Shown here: positions 1 to 10,435 of the stretch, in pieces
Numbering within the stretch: the first letter of the stretch is position 1
Layout of the letters: each line of letters begins with the position of its first letter
Assembly (NCBI GenBank): GCA_030527545.1
Contig: JAUNAP010000003.1
Span: forward strand, 78,927-142,926
Length of the DNA stretch: 64,000 nt
Direction of reading: 5' to 3'
DNA from: Actinomycetaceae bacterium
GTDB taxonomy: Bacteria; Actinomycetota; Actinomycetes; Actinomycetales; Actinomycetaceae
Program-made: the position numbers and the translations under genes
Notes under the pieces: generated by a model
Seen by the model: only the letters and a program-made list of their open reading frames with translations
Databases searched by the model: none
What the model was told of the DNA's origin: nothing

Positions 1-33
1 TTGTTCGGCGGCAAATCGGGGGCGGTTTCCTAA
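1..33 (+). CDS. Possible 3' end of an upstream gene
   Basis: Frame 1 is open from the first base and would end in the peptide LFGGKSGAVS before TAA. It could be the tail of the gene upstream of lysC. It is too short to identify, and a chance open frame is equally possible. A strong GC hairpin follows about 45 bases later, which would suit the end of a transcription unit. Confidence 0.2.
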   Translation: MFGGKSGAVS

Positions 34-76
34 ACCGGGTCGGCCCCCCCCCGCGTTTACGGGTGTAGAATCACCG

Positions 77-105
77 GGGGGGGGCCCCGCGCAGGGGCCC
101 CCCCC
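77..105. terminator. GC hairpin upstream of lysC
   Basis: A run of G then four C is followed by loop GCGCA, then four G and a run of C, giving a 12-bp perfect stem. There is no clear T tract, as is common in high-GC actinobacteria. It probably separates lysC from the preceding gene. The flanking poly-C and poly-G runs also make this stretch prone to sequencing error. Confidence 0.45.
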
Positions 106-194
106 ACGGTCATAGTTCAGACACCCCCACCCGGTCGCCTGCGGCTCCACGTAGCATGGGGGCGTCCAAGCCTCGGTAAAGGAGTGGAGACCGT

Positions 195-2557
<2,363 letters not shown>

Positions 2558-2577
2558 TTCGAGTTGCGACAGACAAT

Positions 2578-2617
2578 CGCTGAGGGGGCGGTCCGTTCGG
2601 GCACCGTCCCCTCAGCG
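2578..2617. terminator. Bidirectional terminator between asd and the minus-strand gene
   Basis: The arms CGCTGAGGGGGCGGT and ACCGTCCCCTCAGCG form a long GC stem with one unpaired G and a loop of about ten bases. The position between two convergent genes suits a terminator for both. Confidence 0.75.
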
Positions 2618-2628
2618 CATGGTGGGGT

Positions 2629-3636
2629 TTAGAACTGGCCGACGCGTCCGTTGCCGACGACGAAGCCGTGGCCGGAGACCGCGTCCCAGCATTCGACGGT
2701 TGATCCTGCGGATTGGCAGACCATTTTCCCTTGGGCGACGGCGGCCGAGGGGGCGAGGACGGCCGATTGGGAGGTGGGGGGGAGGGTGTTGTTGGGTTCG
2801 GTCATCGCGAAGGTCCCTCCCGAGGTAACGGTGAGGACAAGTGGGCCACCCGCATTGCCGTAGTCCTGGCTGGTTTTGGCGATCTGGCAGGTCGCGTGGT
2901 CGGGGGTGAGGCTGCATTGGACGCGCCCGTCGTCGACCTGGAATTGTGACACATCGGTGTAGGCGGCCGGCGGGACGGGCCGGTTTTCGTCGGGGTGTTC
3001 GTCGACGGGAAAGTCCTTGACGAGACGTTCCTGGCTGGTCAGAGCCAGTTTGCCTTTGGCGGCGTCGGTGCCTCCGCGTTGGGAGGCGCCTGGGTTTTCG
3101 GAGTCGTCGGGGGCGATGTCGGCCATGGATTGGGGGTCGCGCTCGCCCAGGTGGATGATCGTGTTGACGAGGCCGCCGAGTCCGGTGGAACGGTGACCGG
3201 TCGCGTAGAGGATGCCGCCGATGATGCTGAGCAGGATGATGACGGAAACGACGATGGCGGTGATGAGACCGATGATGCCGCCGGGCTTGGCGTACCAGGG
3301 GCGCTCGTTGTTGGTGCGGATGCGGGCGGGACGCTCGTTGGTGGGCTCGGGCTTGCCTGCGTCGTCCGCGTGGGCGGGGTCGTCCTTACGCGCGGGGTCG
3401 ACGGCGTCGATTTCGTTGGTTTCGTAGGGCCAGTCCTCTTCGTAGCCCCGGGTGGCGAGTGCCTCGGCAATGTCGGGGTCGTCGAATTCGCCGAGCCATT
3501 CGAGTAACTCGGGGTAGGTGCTGGGGTTTGCGGCGATAGCAGGCCGGGTTTCTGGGACGTTTTGAGCGAGATAGTGCAGCTGGTCAAGCGGCGTGTCGGG
3601 GTCGGCTGCGCGGCGCAGTTCGTCCTCTAGGCTCAT
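2629..3636 (-). CDS. Membrane-anchored protein with variant-LRR-like N-terminus
   Basis: The function is unknown. The protein has 335 residues. The first 65 or so (LRRAADPDTPLDQLHYLAQNVPETRPAIAANPSTYPELLEWL read in short helical units) resemble the leucine-rich-repeat-variant domain found at the N-terminus of many actinobacterial membrane proteins. An acidic, low-complexity linker follows, then one TM helix at about 114-140 (GLITAIVVSVIILLSIIGG) and an extracellular domain of about 190 residues with four cysteines, probably two disulfides. The ATG has a GGGAG site upstream. The predicted topology is cytoplasmic N-terminus and external C-terminus. Confidence 0.7.
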   Translation of the reverse strand: MSLEDELRRAADPDTPLDQLHYLAQNVPETRPAIAANPSTYPELLEWLGEFDDPDIAEALATRGYEEDWPYETNEIDAVDPARKDDPAHADDAGKPEPTNERPARIRTNNERPWYAKPGGIIGLITAIVVSVIILLSIIGGILYATGHRSTGLGGLVNTIIHLGERDPQSMADIAPDDSENPGASQRGGTDAAKGKLALTSQERLVKDFPVDEHPDENRPVPPAAYTDVSQFQVDDGRVQCSLTPDHATCQIAKTSQDYGNAGGPLVLTVTSGGTFAMTEPNNTLPPTSQSAVLAPSAAVAQGKMVCQSAGSTVECWDAVSGHGFVVGNGRVGQF

Positions 3637-3708
3637 TGTTTCTCCCGTGTCCTTGCGTACCCCGCTAGCCTAGCGCGTGGCGCTGGTTTGCGAGTAGTGA
3701 GTGTCCTG

Positions 3709-4431
3709 TCAGGCAGGCTGGTGGACGGGGCACAGTCCCATGGCGAGGGAGCCGGATCGTTCGTCGGCGGGTAGGGGGGAGGCGGTGATGGCGAGGGGGC
3801 GACCGAGGAAGCGTTGGGGGTTGGGGAAGGGAACAAGGGTGGAGCTGACTCCGAGGCCTCGAAGGATGAAGGCTTGGAGGGCGTGGATGAGGTATTCGCG
3901 GGCGGCCTCGTCGTCGGGCATCCGGCGGCCCGCGAGGGTCCCATTGACCATGGAGATGCACACGAGGAGATTCTGTTTGGGCATGATGCCGCTGGTCATG
4001 GCTTCTTCGAGGATGCCCGATAGGACGTCTTCGATGTCGTGGCCGTGGCTGGATAGTTCGCGGATTGTCGTCGAGGAGACCTGGTGACGCAGATTCGTTG
4101 TCGGCGCGAGGTGGTAGGTGGCGCCGAGGATGAGTTGTTCGCGAATGTAGACACGCAGCTTGTGAAGGGGATCGTCGAGGGCTGCGAGCCGTTCGCGTAG
4201 CCGCACAGAGTAGCGCGCAGTTTCGTGGTGGATGTAGGCGAGGAGGAGAGACTCTTTGTCGTCGAAGTGGTTGTAGACGGCGGTGCGTCCGACATCTGCT
4301 GCTGCCGCGATCTCGGCCATCGTCAGCGAGTCGAAGGTGCGTTCGTGGAGCAGTTCGCCGAGAGCGTGAAAGAGGCGTTCGCGAATGTGTTGGCGGTGCT
4401 CCGCGAGGTTATTTCCGAGGATCTTAGGCAT
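3709..4431 (-). CDS. TetR/AcrR family transcriptional regulator
   Basis: The N-terminal helix-turn-helix is clear: SLTMAEIAAAADVGRTAVYNHF at about residues 28-49, followed by DDKESLLLAYI, the usual transition to the ligand-binding helices. The C-terminal 150 residues are the variable effector domain. The frame stays open upstream, but two close ATGs (at 4440 and 4431) fit best. The sequence CATAAT sits seven bases before the second, so a leaderless transcript starting at that ATG is plausible. No ribosome site is visible. The target is unknown; the neighbouring Nudix gene reads the same way but has its own start signals. Confidence 0.82.
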   Translation of the reverse strand: MPKILGNNLAEHRQHIRERLFHALGELLHERTFDSLTMAEIAAAADVGRTAVYNHFDDKESLLLAYIHHETARYSVRLRERLAALDDPLHKLRVYIREQLILGATYHLAPTTNLRHQVSSTTIRELSSHGHDIEDVLSGILEEAMTSGIMPKQNLLVCISMVNGTLAGRRMPDDEAAREYLIHALQAFILRGLGVSSTLVPFPNPQRFLGRPLAITASPLPADERSGSLAMGLCPVHQPA

Positions 4432-4475
4432 GAGGGCCATTATGGCAGATTCTGACAGAGCCTGCCGCAGCGTCA

Positions 4476-4892
4476 TCAAAGGGGTGGCGTGGTGCGTTCG
4501 AGGAGAGTGGCAATAGGCCGGTCGGGGGCGAGCCAGTTGAGTTCGCTGAGCCTTTCGCGCGGCTGCCAGACGTGGGCGAGGTGGGAGGAGGTGAGAAGCG
4601 GGGTGGTGTGGGTGAGAGGACGCGCCCACCAGGTCGCCATCTTGCGCCCGCCGTCAAGGGGCCAGGTGCCGTCGGCGTTGTGCGGGTTGCGGAAGGCGGG
4701 TCCGAGGGAGACGGCGAGGTGAAGTTCCTCGTCGAGCTCGCGCACGAGCGCGTCGCGCGGGTCTTCGCCGTCTTCGACCTTGCCGCCGGCGAATTCGAAA
4801 CGACCGGCCAGGTCTGCTGGGTAGGCCCTGGCGGAAGCGAGGATCTTGTCGCCCTCTCCGACAATGATTGCCGCGACGATGAGCTTCGGCAA
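4476..4892 (-). CDS. Nudix hydrolase (MutT-like)
   Basis: A small (138 aa) Nudix pyrophosphohydrolase, probably cleaning 8-oxo-dGTP or another damaged nucleotide. The Nudix box runs GGKVEDGEDPRDALVRELDEE, with the RELDEE core intact; the final conserved glycine is replaced by histidine. The long open frame reaches back into the tRNA, but a perfect AGGAGG six bases before a TTG codon sets the start there, giving LPKLIVAAIIVG, the expected first strand. The specific substrate cannot be read from sequence. Confidence 0.88.
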   Translation of the reverse strand: MPKLIVAAIIVGEGDKILASARAYPADLAGRFEFAGGKVEDGEDPRDALVRELDEELHLAVSLGPAFRNPHNADGTWPLDGGRKMATWWARPLTHTTPLLTSSHLAHVWQPRERLSELNWLAPDRPIATLLERTTPPL

Positions 4893-4955
4893 AGCTGACC
4901 TCCTAATTTGGCGGGCCCGGGGGAGCCGTGTATGCTCGTGGCAGGTTAACACCTC

Positions 4956-5029
4956 GCGGGTGTAGTTCATCGGTAGAACGACAGCTTCCCAAGCTGTAGA
5001 GGCGGGTTCGACTCCCGTCACCCGCTCCA
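4956..5029 (+). tRNA. tRNA-Gly (anticodon CCC)
   Basis: The cloverleaf is complete: acceptor arms GCGGGTG and CACCCGC, D arm with GTTCATCGGTAGAAC, anticodon stem ACAGC/GCTGT around loop TTCCCAA (anticodon CCC), T arm with GGTTCGACTCC, and an encoded CCA end. It decodes GGG. The island with recombinase remains starts immediately downstream, and tRNA 3' ends are common integration targets. Confidence 0.95.
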
Positions 5030-5198
5030 CTATGACATCGCACTTGATAAGTCCCTGGTTGCGTTGGAGAGTTGGCGCTTGGGGGGTCTGTTTTTCAGCT
5101 CGCGTTGGTGGGCTCGGGGTTTGCCTGGTCGCGTGCGGTTTCTTCGGAATGAGGAACCCGCCCCTGAGCTGGGGTGGGCTCGCAGGTACAGGACAGTT

Positions 5199-5441
5199 CT
5201 ATAGGTCGATGGTGATGGCGTGTCCGTCGCGGAAGAAGAACTTGATACGTTCTTTGCTGACAACTGCGTGGTTTATGAGTGCAGTCCATTGGGTGGGTTG
5301 GAACTGGTTGATTGGCGCATTGGAGAGTTGGTCGTAGGCGGCGAGTAGGGCCCTGTGTTTCGCGGTTCGTTCGAGGATTTTTGCCTCGATGGCTTTTAGC
5401 CGCCAGGTGTTGTGGTTGTATTCGTCCTTGACGTGTTGGAT
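5199..5441 (-). pseudogene. C-terminal remnant of a serine recombinase
   Basis: Reading the minus strand gives about 80 in-frame codons before a TAG: a charged, probably coiled-coil stretch (KAIEAKILERTAKHRALLAAY) then QFQPTQWTALINHAVV and the end KERIKFFFRDGHAITIDL. The pattern 'W..L.....V....I.F.F.DG..I' closing the protein is typical of the C-terminus of serine site-specific recombinases and invertases. No catalytic N-terminal domain remains; upstream codons run into a TAA. It lies 170 bases from tRNA-Gly and marks an old integration event. The family assignment is by pattern recognition only. Confidence 0.6.
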
Positions 5442-5528
5442 TTACCTCTACGCCACCTAGCAAACATTCGCCAACCACCGACCAGTGCAGAAGCAGGCTG
5501 TCAACCATCTGACGCAGGAACCATAGCA

Positions 5529-5557
5529 TCGACAGTGGCAGGTCGTTCTGCTAGCAT
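5529..5557 (+). promoter_or_regulatory. Sigma-70-type promoter before the broken lipoprotein gene
   Basis: TCGACA and TAGCAT are separated by exactly 17 bases, a good match to a housekeeping promoter. It lies about 75 bases before the GTG of the truncated signal-peptide ORF, so the promoter and ribosome site of that gene survive although the gene does not. It may now drive the downstream transporter operon. Confidence 0.5.
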
Positions 5558-5632
5558 GGAAGCGTCGCCGGGAGAGGGCACCTTCTGCGCCGACGTTGGC
5601 TACACGTCCAAGACGACAGCAAAGGAGCTGAA

Positions 5633-5701
5633 GTGAACCTCAAGAAACAGACGATCGCAGTCGCGCTGACCGGCTTGCTCGCGGTCTCAGTGGTGGCCTG
5701 A
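5633..5701 (+). pseudogene. Lipoprotein gene broken at the lipobox
   Basis: AAAGGAG precedes a GTG that opens a 22-codon frame, VNLKKQTIAVALTGLLAVSVVA, then TGA. This is a full lipoprotein signal peptide (basic N-terminus, hydrophobic core, LAVSVVA) lacking only the lipobox cysteine. The next codon should begin TG and end C or T, but reads TGA at the point where base composition shifts. The gene therefore looks cut by recombination or insertion exactly at the Cys codon. No remainder of it is recognisable in the window. Confidence 0.55.
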
Positions 5702-5724
5702 CCTACTAGAGTTTAGTTGCGCCT

Positions 5725-6735
5725 ATGTCCACGTCCAGATGTAGTCTAGTTGGCTTTGCGGTCACCTCACTACTTGCTGCTACCGTGTTAATTGGATGCG
5801 ATAACAGCCCGAGTAGTGAGGTGACCCAAGCGTCTCAGAATGCAAATAGAGGAAGCGGTTCGATTGAAGTCACGACGGGTGACATCGTGCCGACTCTTTC
5901 TCTAAAAGCAGAGGTTCAACAGAAACCCGCTTTCACGTTAACGTTAGCAGAACGCGGATCGTTCAAGAGCGCTGTCAAGCCAGGCCAAGTTGTTAAACCC
6001 GGAACCGTTGTTGGGTGGACAGGCGGCAAAGAGATTACTACTCCTGTAGAGGCTACGATTACGCAAGTTGCGGAATCCTCGGATGAGCTCCCAGCAAATT
6101 ATGCCGTACTCGGGTACGAGTATCGCGGATTTGGTTTTACAGTCCCAATAGGGTCACTTTTGAGGCACGCACAGGTTGCAGATTTAAGCGGCAAGTTTCA
6201 GATCGCTGATGGCGTCGGACCTACCGATTGTCTAGCTGTCGTCACGGCTGTAGCTTCGGGCACAGAAAGCTCGAATTTGCAAGCAACTCAGGACAATTCT
6301 GCGAACCAATCAGCAACCGCTACAGGGCAAGAGCCTAGGAAAATTCATCTCGCGAACTATTCAAGCGAGGATTCGCAAGCGGATGTGGATAAAGGATCAG
6401 CTGGTAACTCTGCCACTAATGCTAGCGGCGAACCCATTGCCTCTCATGATCAGGCGGTGTGTCTCATTGCTAAAGATGTCGATGTCTCAGCTGGCCAACA
6501 GGCCAATCTGGTCATCAGTGCCAAGCGACGTGAAGGGGTTCTAACATTGCCTGTATCCGCAGTTGCGGGTCGACTGACTCAGGGTAAAGTAACTAAGCTA
6601 GTAGGAGGAAAAGAAGAGGTTACCAGTGTTCAACTCGGCGCTACTGACGGTGCAAAAATAGAGATTGTGGCCGGCTTGCAGCCGGGGGATCATGTCAGCC
6701 TCGAAGCTCCGAACCTGGATTCGAGGAACAAATAA
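5725..6735 (+). CDS. Lipoprotein adaptor of a MacA/YknX-like exporter
   Basis: This is a 336-residue lipoprotein with lipobox LIGC (Cys25). The middle part (about 75-150) contains GQVVKPGTVVGWTGGKEITTPVEATIT, a barrel-sandwich/biotinyl-lipoyl-like fold. The C-terminal third (VLTLPVSAVAGRLTQGKVTKL to GLQPGDHVSL) matches the membrane-proximal domain of MacA-type adaptors. A Ser/Asn/Gln-rich insert at about 190-235 separates the halves. The next two genes encode the ATPase and FtsX-type permease, so it should couple that pump to an extracytoplasmic substrate. No good ribosome site precedes the ATG. Codon use is visibly AT-richer than in the flanking chromosome. Confidence 0.78.
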   Translation: MSTSRCSLVGFAVTSLLAATVLIGCDNSPSSEVTQASQNANRGSGSIEVTTGDIVPTLSLKAEVQQKPAFTLTLAERGSFKSAVKPGQVVKPGTVVGWTGGKEITTPVEATITQVAESSDELPANYAVLGYEYRGFGFTVPIGSLLRHAQVADLSGKFQIADGVGPTDCLAVVTAVASGTESSNLQATQDNSANQSATATGQEPRKIHLANYSSEDSQADVDKGSAGNSATNASGEPIASHDQAVCLIAKDVDVSAGQQANLVISAKRREGVLTLPVSAVAGRLTQGKVTKLVGGKEEVTSVQLGATDGAKIEIVAGLQPGDHVSLEAPNLDSRNK

Positions 6736-6737
6736 AA

Positions 6738-7439
6738 TTGTCTGAAGATCTTGTGGAACTGGATAGCATTTCGGCGTCTATCACTTTGGGTAATGGTGAA
6801 GTCTTATATACCGTCAAGGACGCTACATTGCGCATGAGGAGGGAGACCAGCTACGCTATCGTAGGCAAGTCTGGATCTGGCAAGACGAGTTTAGTATCCA
6901 TCATAGGATTACTAAACAGGAAGTACTCGGGCACGTATCTTCTCGACGGAGTAGACGTGTCTGCGCTAAATGATCGCGCCCGTTCTAGACTGAGATCTAG
7001 GAAACTTGGTTTCGTTTTCCAAAACTACTCGCTTATTCAGCACCTCACAGTACGTGAGAACATCGAGTTGGCGATGCACTACAGTAGCAAAACCAAGCGC
7101 TTTGGAAAGTCGTGCGATCCGGCATTGGATGTACTCGAGATGGTTGGGTTAGCCGACCGTCACAAGGAGTTTCCTAACAGGCTCTCAGGTGGAGAGCAGC
7201 AGCGCGTAGCGATTGCCAGAGCATTGGTAGTCGAACCTGAGCTTCTCATCTGCGACGAACCGACAGGCGCGCTCGACACGGAGACCAGTACCTCAATCAT
7301 GGATCTGCTACTTCGGCTAGTCAAAGAGCGTTCGATTACACTAGCGCTCGTTACCCATGATCCCGATATTGCGGCTTTGTGCGATGTCTCGTTTCGTATG
7401 AACAACGGAGAGATTTTTCATGTTCAGGATGCTTCTTAA
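6738..7439 (+). CDS. MacB/LolD-type ABC transporter ATPase
   Basis: This is a 233-residue ATP-binding protein of the lipoprotein/antimicrobial-peptide export group. Walker A is VGKSGSGKTS, the Q-loop is in FVFQNYSLIQHLTV, the signature is RLSGGEQQRVAIARAL, Walker B is LLICDEPTGALD and the H-loop is VTHD. The start is TTG, two bases after the adaptor stop, with GAGGAAC ten bases upstream. The 3' end overlaps the permease by 20 bases. It should power the permease next to it. Confidence 0.92.
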   Translation: MSEDLVELDSISASITLGNGEVLYTVKDATLRMRRETSYAIVGKSGSGKTSLVSIIGLLNRKYSGTYLLDGVDVSALNDRARSRLRSRKLGFVFQNYSLIQHLTVRENIELAMHYSSKTKRFGKSCDPALDVLEMVGLADRHKEFPNRLSGGEQQRVAIARALVVEPELLICDEPTGALDTETSTSIMDLLLRLVKERSITLALVTHDPDIAALCDVSFRMNNGEIFHVQDAS

Positions 7440-8625
7440 AGACCTACGGATCTCTCCTTTGAGAACCACGCTGACGTCGATCTCGATGTTTGTCGGCATC
7501 GTTGCTGTGATCCTCTCGGTTCTCGCTGGTTCAGTGGGAGATACTTATTTAAAATCTGCTAACGAGCAACTTTATGGTCGCGAGCCTACTCTTTACGCTC
7601 ACATAGAAGACGTTGAGGATAGCTCGGTCGACAAACTGAGTGCGTTCTATGAGCGGCTCGATCGGCGTATACCGAGGTCAGCTTTTACTGTAACTCCTAG
7701 CGCGTCTTATCGGCTCGGTCTGACGAGCAAAGAGGCCTTTCTACAGTCCGATAATTCTTCGTGTTTATTGCTGAGTCGCGATTCGGGAAACGTAGAAATC
7801 ATGTTTGTTTCCGATTCGTATAACAAAGTATTTAATTTGCCAATGACTGCCGGGCGGTGGTTCCTCCCAGGCGAAGATGCGCGCTTCGATGTGGTTATCA
7901 ACAAAGCTGCGCGCGACCTATACGACAATTCAATCATGGCTGTTATTTCGACTGCTGAAAGCACCCTCATTTCTGGTGCTAACGTCGTGGGTGTGGTCAA
8001 TGATGGTGTAGATTCCCCCCGCGCTTATTTGAATACAATAAGCGCCGCCTACTATCTGCATGATAGTTGGAAAGCGGATCAGATGACACTATATGTATGG
8101 AACAAAGACGATCTTACCGAGGCGACCTTTAGGTCGAACATCTCGGATCTTTTGTACGATACGATTAACGGGCGAGTTTCAGACATCGGTGAGAGTCGCG
8201 CCTCGTCTGTCTTTAAAGATGTTGCTTCGGCGATTCAGATAGCTTTCGCCATCTGCGCAATCTTGCTGCTTTTTGTGTCGTCACTTGGACTCTTTAACAT
8301 CGGGCTAGCATCGCTGGAACAACGATCGCGGGAACTCCTCATTCGCCGGGCACTCGGCGCGACTAGAATGTCAATAGCCGCCCTGGTTCTAGGCGGCTCG
8401 CTACTGGTAGCAATTCTTGTGTCGGCAGTGGCGATCCTGGTCGCTCAAGCGGTCATTCTTTCGGTCCCCAGCTTTTTGCCTGCTGATACGCCGATCGCCG
8501 CACCTGTATTCCCTCTCACCGCAGCCATCGGTGCCGTCTCAGCAGCTGTCGTTACGGCTCTACTGGGAAGTTTAGTCCCGGCGATTAGAGCCGCGAAACT
8601 GGAGCCCGCTTTAGCCTTACGTTAG
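7420..8625 (+). CDS. FtsX/MacB-type ABC transporter permease
   Basis: The 401-residue permease has the MacB layout. One N-terminal TM helix (about 15-40, TSISMFVGIVAVILSVLAGS) is followed by an extracytoplasmic domain of about 220 residues, then three C-terminal TM helices at roughly 268-292, 318-345 and 365-388. The motif SRELLIRRALGATR between the last helices is the FtsX-family hallmark. With the adaptor and ATPase it forms a YknXYZ/MacAB-like pump that in known cases exports or gives resistance to peptides. The substrate here is unknown. Confidence 0.88.
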   Translation: MFRMLLKDLRISPLRTTLTSISMFVGIVAVILSVLAGSVGDTYLKSANEQLYGREPTLYAHIEDVEDSSVDKLSAFYERLDRRIPRSAFTVTPSASYRLGLTSKEAFLQSDNSSCLLLSRDSGNVEIMFVSDSYNKVFNLPMTAGRWFLPGEDARFDVVINKAARDLYDNSIMAVISTAESTLISGANVVGVVNDGVDSPRAYLNTISAAYYLHDSWKADQMTLYVWNKDDLTEATFRSNISDLLYDTINGRVSDIGESRASSVFKDVASAIQIAFAICAILLLFVSSLGLFNIGLASLEQRSRELLIRRALGATRMSIAALVLGGSLLVAILVSAVAILVAQAVILSVPSFLPADTPIAAPVFPLTAAIGAVSAAVVTALLGSLVPAIRAAKLEPALALR

Positions 8626-8653
8626 TGTTTTGCAATAGAACAAGGAGACATCA

Positions 8654-9148
8654 ATGATTCGCAAACAATTCGCGATCTTTACCGCAGTTCTTGTTTCGGT
8701 TGCTATATTAGCGGCCGGCTGCTCGGGGCAGAGCCAAGAGACCAACCACGATACCGACGGTACGCGCAAAATTGTAAGCTATGAGCAAATGCAGGAGGAA
8801 TACAAAGACTCCGTCAAGAAGCTAGCTTGGCCCGAAGGGTATACCCCAGCCAATGAAGTATCTGGAGAGAATCCCGATGTTAGCTATCAAGAAGGCTACG
8901 GCGACACCCGAGCATCTCAGGCATATGAGTGCGCCTGGGCGAAGCAGTGGCTGGCCACCTACTCCTCGGATTCGAGTAAAGCTAAGGAGGCACTGGAAGC
9001 GCTAGAAAAAGTACCTGAAATGGGCTACATGAGCACTGAACGCGCAGATGACGCAACTCGCCGGTTCTTCCGGGACTACCTAGATCGCGCTAAGTTGGGT
9101 GACCCTTCAGGCTTCCAAGAAGATGTGGAGGCGAACTGCCCGGAGTAA
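8654..9148 (+). CDS. Small lipoprotein linked to the MacAB-like operon
   Basis: A 164-residue lipoprotein with signal peptide ending LAAGC (Cys23) and an excellent AAGGAGA ribosome site. The mature part is charged and helical, with two further cysteines (YECAW and EANCPE) that could form a disulfide. I do not recognise a family. It lies 28 bases after the permease and reads the same way, so it belongs to the pump operon. An accessory, substrate-capturing or immunity role is possible but is inferred from context alone. A stem-loop follows about 90 bases later. Confidence 0.75.
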   Translation: MIRKQFAIFTAVLVSVAILAAGCSGQSQETNHDTDGTRKIVSYEQMQEEYKDSVKKLAWPEGYTPANEVSGENPDVSYQEGYGDTRASQAYECAWAKQWLATYSSDSSKAKEALEALEKVPEMGYMSTERADDATRRFFRDYLDRAKLGDPSGFQEDVEANCPE

Positions 9149-9234
9149 ACGGCGAATTTCTTCGAAGCAAGAATCGTCTGCAACCTAAGTTTGAGACGGA
9201 TCTCTGACAGTCTTGGTTGCTGCGACTGGAGCAT

Positions 9235-9276
9235 CCGTTGTGCGTATGCCGTTAACCCTAGGGCTACGCACAACGG
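9235..9276. repeat. 12-bp perfect inverted repeat after the exporter operon
   Basis: CCGTTGTGCGTA and its exact complement TACGCACAACGG flank an 18-base loop. It lies about 90 bases beyond the last gene of the MacAB-like operon, so it may be its terminator, although no T tract follows. It could equally be a terminal repeat or recombinase site left in the island. Confidence 0.55.
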
Positions 9277-10435
9277 TTGCCACGAGCTTTGGGTCTGCCG
9301 ATGAAGTCGTCGGGGCTGACGCTCGGCCAAACATAAGGCCGCTTCTAAGAATATAGAGCGCCTCTGCGCGCGACGCTTGGGCGTAGGTGCTTTTGCATCG
9401 CTATAAGGTATTTCAGGCTCGTTGTCTGACCTGTCTATCAAAGGCGAGATTGCATCCGATGCTCACAGGCAGAGATGTTCGAAGATTGGATCTGTTGAGG
9501 AGGCGGATACCAGAATGGATCCCCATCCCTGCTATGGCAGGTCTGGGGCGAGATATTGTTTCCTCGCGGCGCTCGACACGAACTAGGTAACTAAGCGAGG
9601 TTCTAATTGGCTCAAGGCGTGGCCTGAGGGCTTTAACGACGGATAGAACGAACTGCGTGATGCGGTCGGGTGGCATGCTCTCCACTTGAATGCCAAGCCT
9701 ACACAAAACTACTCCCCTTATGCCTCAACTTGGACGACAGGTTCGATATAAAAGGAAGCATGCTATGAACTCCTCGAGTGACACTTGCCATGTAAGGTAG
9801 CCGTACTTTTTGGTGAATCTCGCACGATTCTCCGCAGGATGACCAAAGAGGCCTAATCTGCGTTTCTGAAGGGCAGGTCTTTGCGCAGATAGGTGTGGGC
9901 GGCTTCAGGTCGACATAGGGTTAGCGGGGTTAAGAGACAGTTTGTAGTCCGTGTTCCAAAGCTGTCTACCCTGTATCTTGCGTAGGACAAATGGGCGATT
10001 CAAGGGCTGATTGGCGTGGCGTAATCCACAAAGCAAGCACGAATGCTGTCAGTGAAGTGCTGTAGATAGCACCCAATGCAGAATACGACTCATGAAATAG
10101 CTGTCAGAAATGCTTCCGGTGAGGTGGTCCCCTTTGCGCGATACGTGCCAACGCAGCCCACAAAGCACACTCCCTCTGCACCTACGACACGACTGACAGA
10201 ACTACGTAAAATTGCCACCGACAGGCGTAGGTACAGATTGCATGTGGGCAATCTCGCCTAGAAACCGCAAGTCCCAAGACCTGTAAGGCCGAGAGAGTAG
10301 TCCAGCCCTTATCAGATCCGACGTCCATACATCTGCTGCAGCGTCGTCTGGATACAAGAAGCCCCGGCAAAATCGGGAGATCCCGCGGAGTGCCCTGTCG
10401 AGAGTACACAGCCTTTTCTGGCAGGAGGCGTTCTG
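9277..10435. other. Decayed accessory sequence without a convincing gene
   Basis: No open frame here has a ribosome site plus recognisable protein features. The longest candidates (for example a 61-codon frame at 10076-10261 without a ribosome site) look like chance. The composition stays AT-richer than the flanks, and stops are spread over all frames, as expected of degraded mobile or transporter DNA. Confidence 0.6.

Noticed and set aside
4893-5030. N-terminal extension of the Nudix gene to 5030
   Set aside because: It would run through tRNA-Gly on the opposite strand; a perfect AGGAGG supports the TTG start at 4892.
10076-10261. 61-codon ORF that might be a bacteriocin or leader peptide
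   Set aside because: No ribosome site, no leader or core-peptide pattern, no cysteines, and no modification enzyme nearby.
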